This document shows, one piece after another, positions 42,091-42,233 of a DNA stretch of 42,233 nt. Within the stretch, counting starts at the first letter, position 1, and each line of letters opens with the position of its first letter. A program made the translations under genes and the position numbers. Origin of the DNA: Gammaproteobacteria bacterium (GTDB taxonomy: Bacteria > Pseudomonadota > Gammaproteobacteria > Pseudomonadales > Azotimanducaceae); contig DTZW01000052.1 in the NCBI GenBank assembly GCA_012961165.1, positions 1-42,233 of the forward strand. Direction: 5' to 3'. The notes under the pieces were generated by a model, which was not told the DNA's origin, made no database searches, and worked only from the letters and a program-made list of their open reading frames with translations.

Positions 42091-42096
42091 TATACT
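42091..42096 (+). promoter_or_regulatory. -10-like TATACT before the secreted repeat protein
   Basis: TATACT lies 6 nt before the ATG at 42103, the same distance as on the opposite side of the array before the ABC gene. No Shine-Dalgarno site fits in the space, so a leaderless message is suggested. Confidence 0.35.
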
Positions 42097-42102
42097 TGCG
42101 CG

Positions 42103-42233
42103 ATGCGTTTGCTTGTCACAGTCATGCTGATATTTATTTCCGCAGGTTCTTTGGGAGAGAAAGAGCCCTCAGCGGGTAAAGAGCCCTCAGCGGGTAAAGA
42201 GCCCTCAGCGGATCAAAAGCCCTCAGCGAGTAA
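42103..42233 (+). CDS. Secreted protein with EPSAGK repeats, N-terminal part (runs off right edge)
   Basis: The ATG opens a frame that stays open to the window edge (43 codons visible). It has a clear Sec signal peptide, MRLLVTVMLIFISAGSLG, with probable cleavage after about residue 16-18, then four repeats of a six-residue unit EPSAGK. The unit is encoded by an 18-bp DNA repeat. Next to type I secretion genes a periplasmic LapG-like protease or an outer-membrane channel would be plausible, but the visible part says nothing about the mature protein. Because it has a Sec signal it is not itself cargo of the exporter. Confidence 0.6.
   Translation, partial: MRLLVTVMLIFISAGSLGEKEPSAGKEPSAGKEPSADQKPSAS
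42160..42231. repeat. Four tandem 18-bp repeats in coding sequence
   Basis: AAAGAGCCCTCAGCGGGT at 42160-42177 is repeated exactly at 42178-42195, and with changes at 42196-42213 (final codon GAT) and 42214-42231 (CAAAAG start, AGT end). In frame it encodes the KEPSAG repeats. Confidence 0.95.

Noticed and set aside
1-42233. Search for prophage, transposase, tRNA and rRNA genes
   Set aside because: No sequence with such features was recognised by eye on either strand.

Overview
The window looks like a chromosomal segment of a marine-type gammaproteobacterium. The pointers are a LapB/LapC-like type I exporter, a DUF3014 protein, a ferredoxin-dependent 2-oxoacid oxidoreductase, many acyl-CoA enzymes, and two families usually linked to deazaflavin F420. 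Species cannot be named from sequence alone. There is no phage, insertion sequence, CRISPR array, tRNA or rRNA that I can recognise. Translation starts include several TTG and GTG codons, each supported by a Shine-Dalgarno match or by overlap with an upstream stop.

Layout. 1-2.0 kb: a LysR regulator (cut by the edge) divergent from a thiamine-diphosphate enzyme. 2.28-2.55 kb: remains of an FHA-domain gene. 2.7-7.2 kb: korA-korB, a Nudix hydrolase and an APH-fold kinase. 7.3-9.7 kb: small membrane protein, Ddn-like flavin/deazaflavin protein, carboxymuconolactone-decarboxylase-like protein, glutathione transferase. 9.7-14.7 kb, minus strand: a tight run DUF5916 outer-membrane protein - HAD phosphatase - ChaC - M20 amidohydrolase. 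14.9-15.4 kb: a clearly broken alpha/beta hydrolase. 15.4-19.1 kb: enoyl-CoA hydratase and a large hybrid sensor kinase. 19.5-20.9 kb: coniferyl-aldehyde-type dehydrogenase.

21.0-26.4 kb is the most intriguing part: an AmmeMemoRadiSam locus. A Memo-AMMECR1 fusion (coupled to a GNAT acetyltransferase) is divergent from the radical SAM partner. The latter is followed after 19 nt by a 766-residue protein carrying a divergent class III nucleotidyl-cyclase-like domain. The biochemical role of AmmeMemoRadiSam is unknown, so the added cyclase-like gene is a new lead.

26.6-30.2 kb: leuC-leuD-cimA, which together make the first steps of the citramalate route to 2-oxobutyrate and isoleucine. 30.4-32.8 kb: F420-type luciferase-like oxidoreductase and an amidase. 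33-38.5 kb: enoyl-CoA hydratase, mtnA with a class II aldolase (methylthioribose or 5-deoxyribose salvage), DUF3014, CoA-transferase and another enoyl-CoA hydratase. 38.5-42.2 kb: type I secretion adaptor and ABC exporter, a 12-bp tandem array, and the start of a secreted repeat protein that runs off the right edge.
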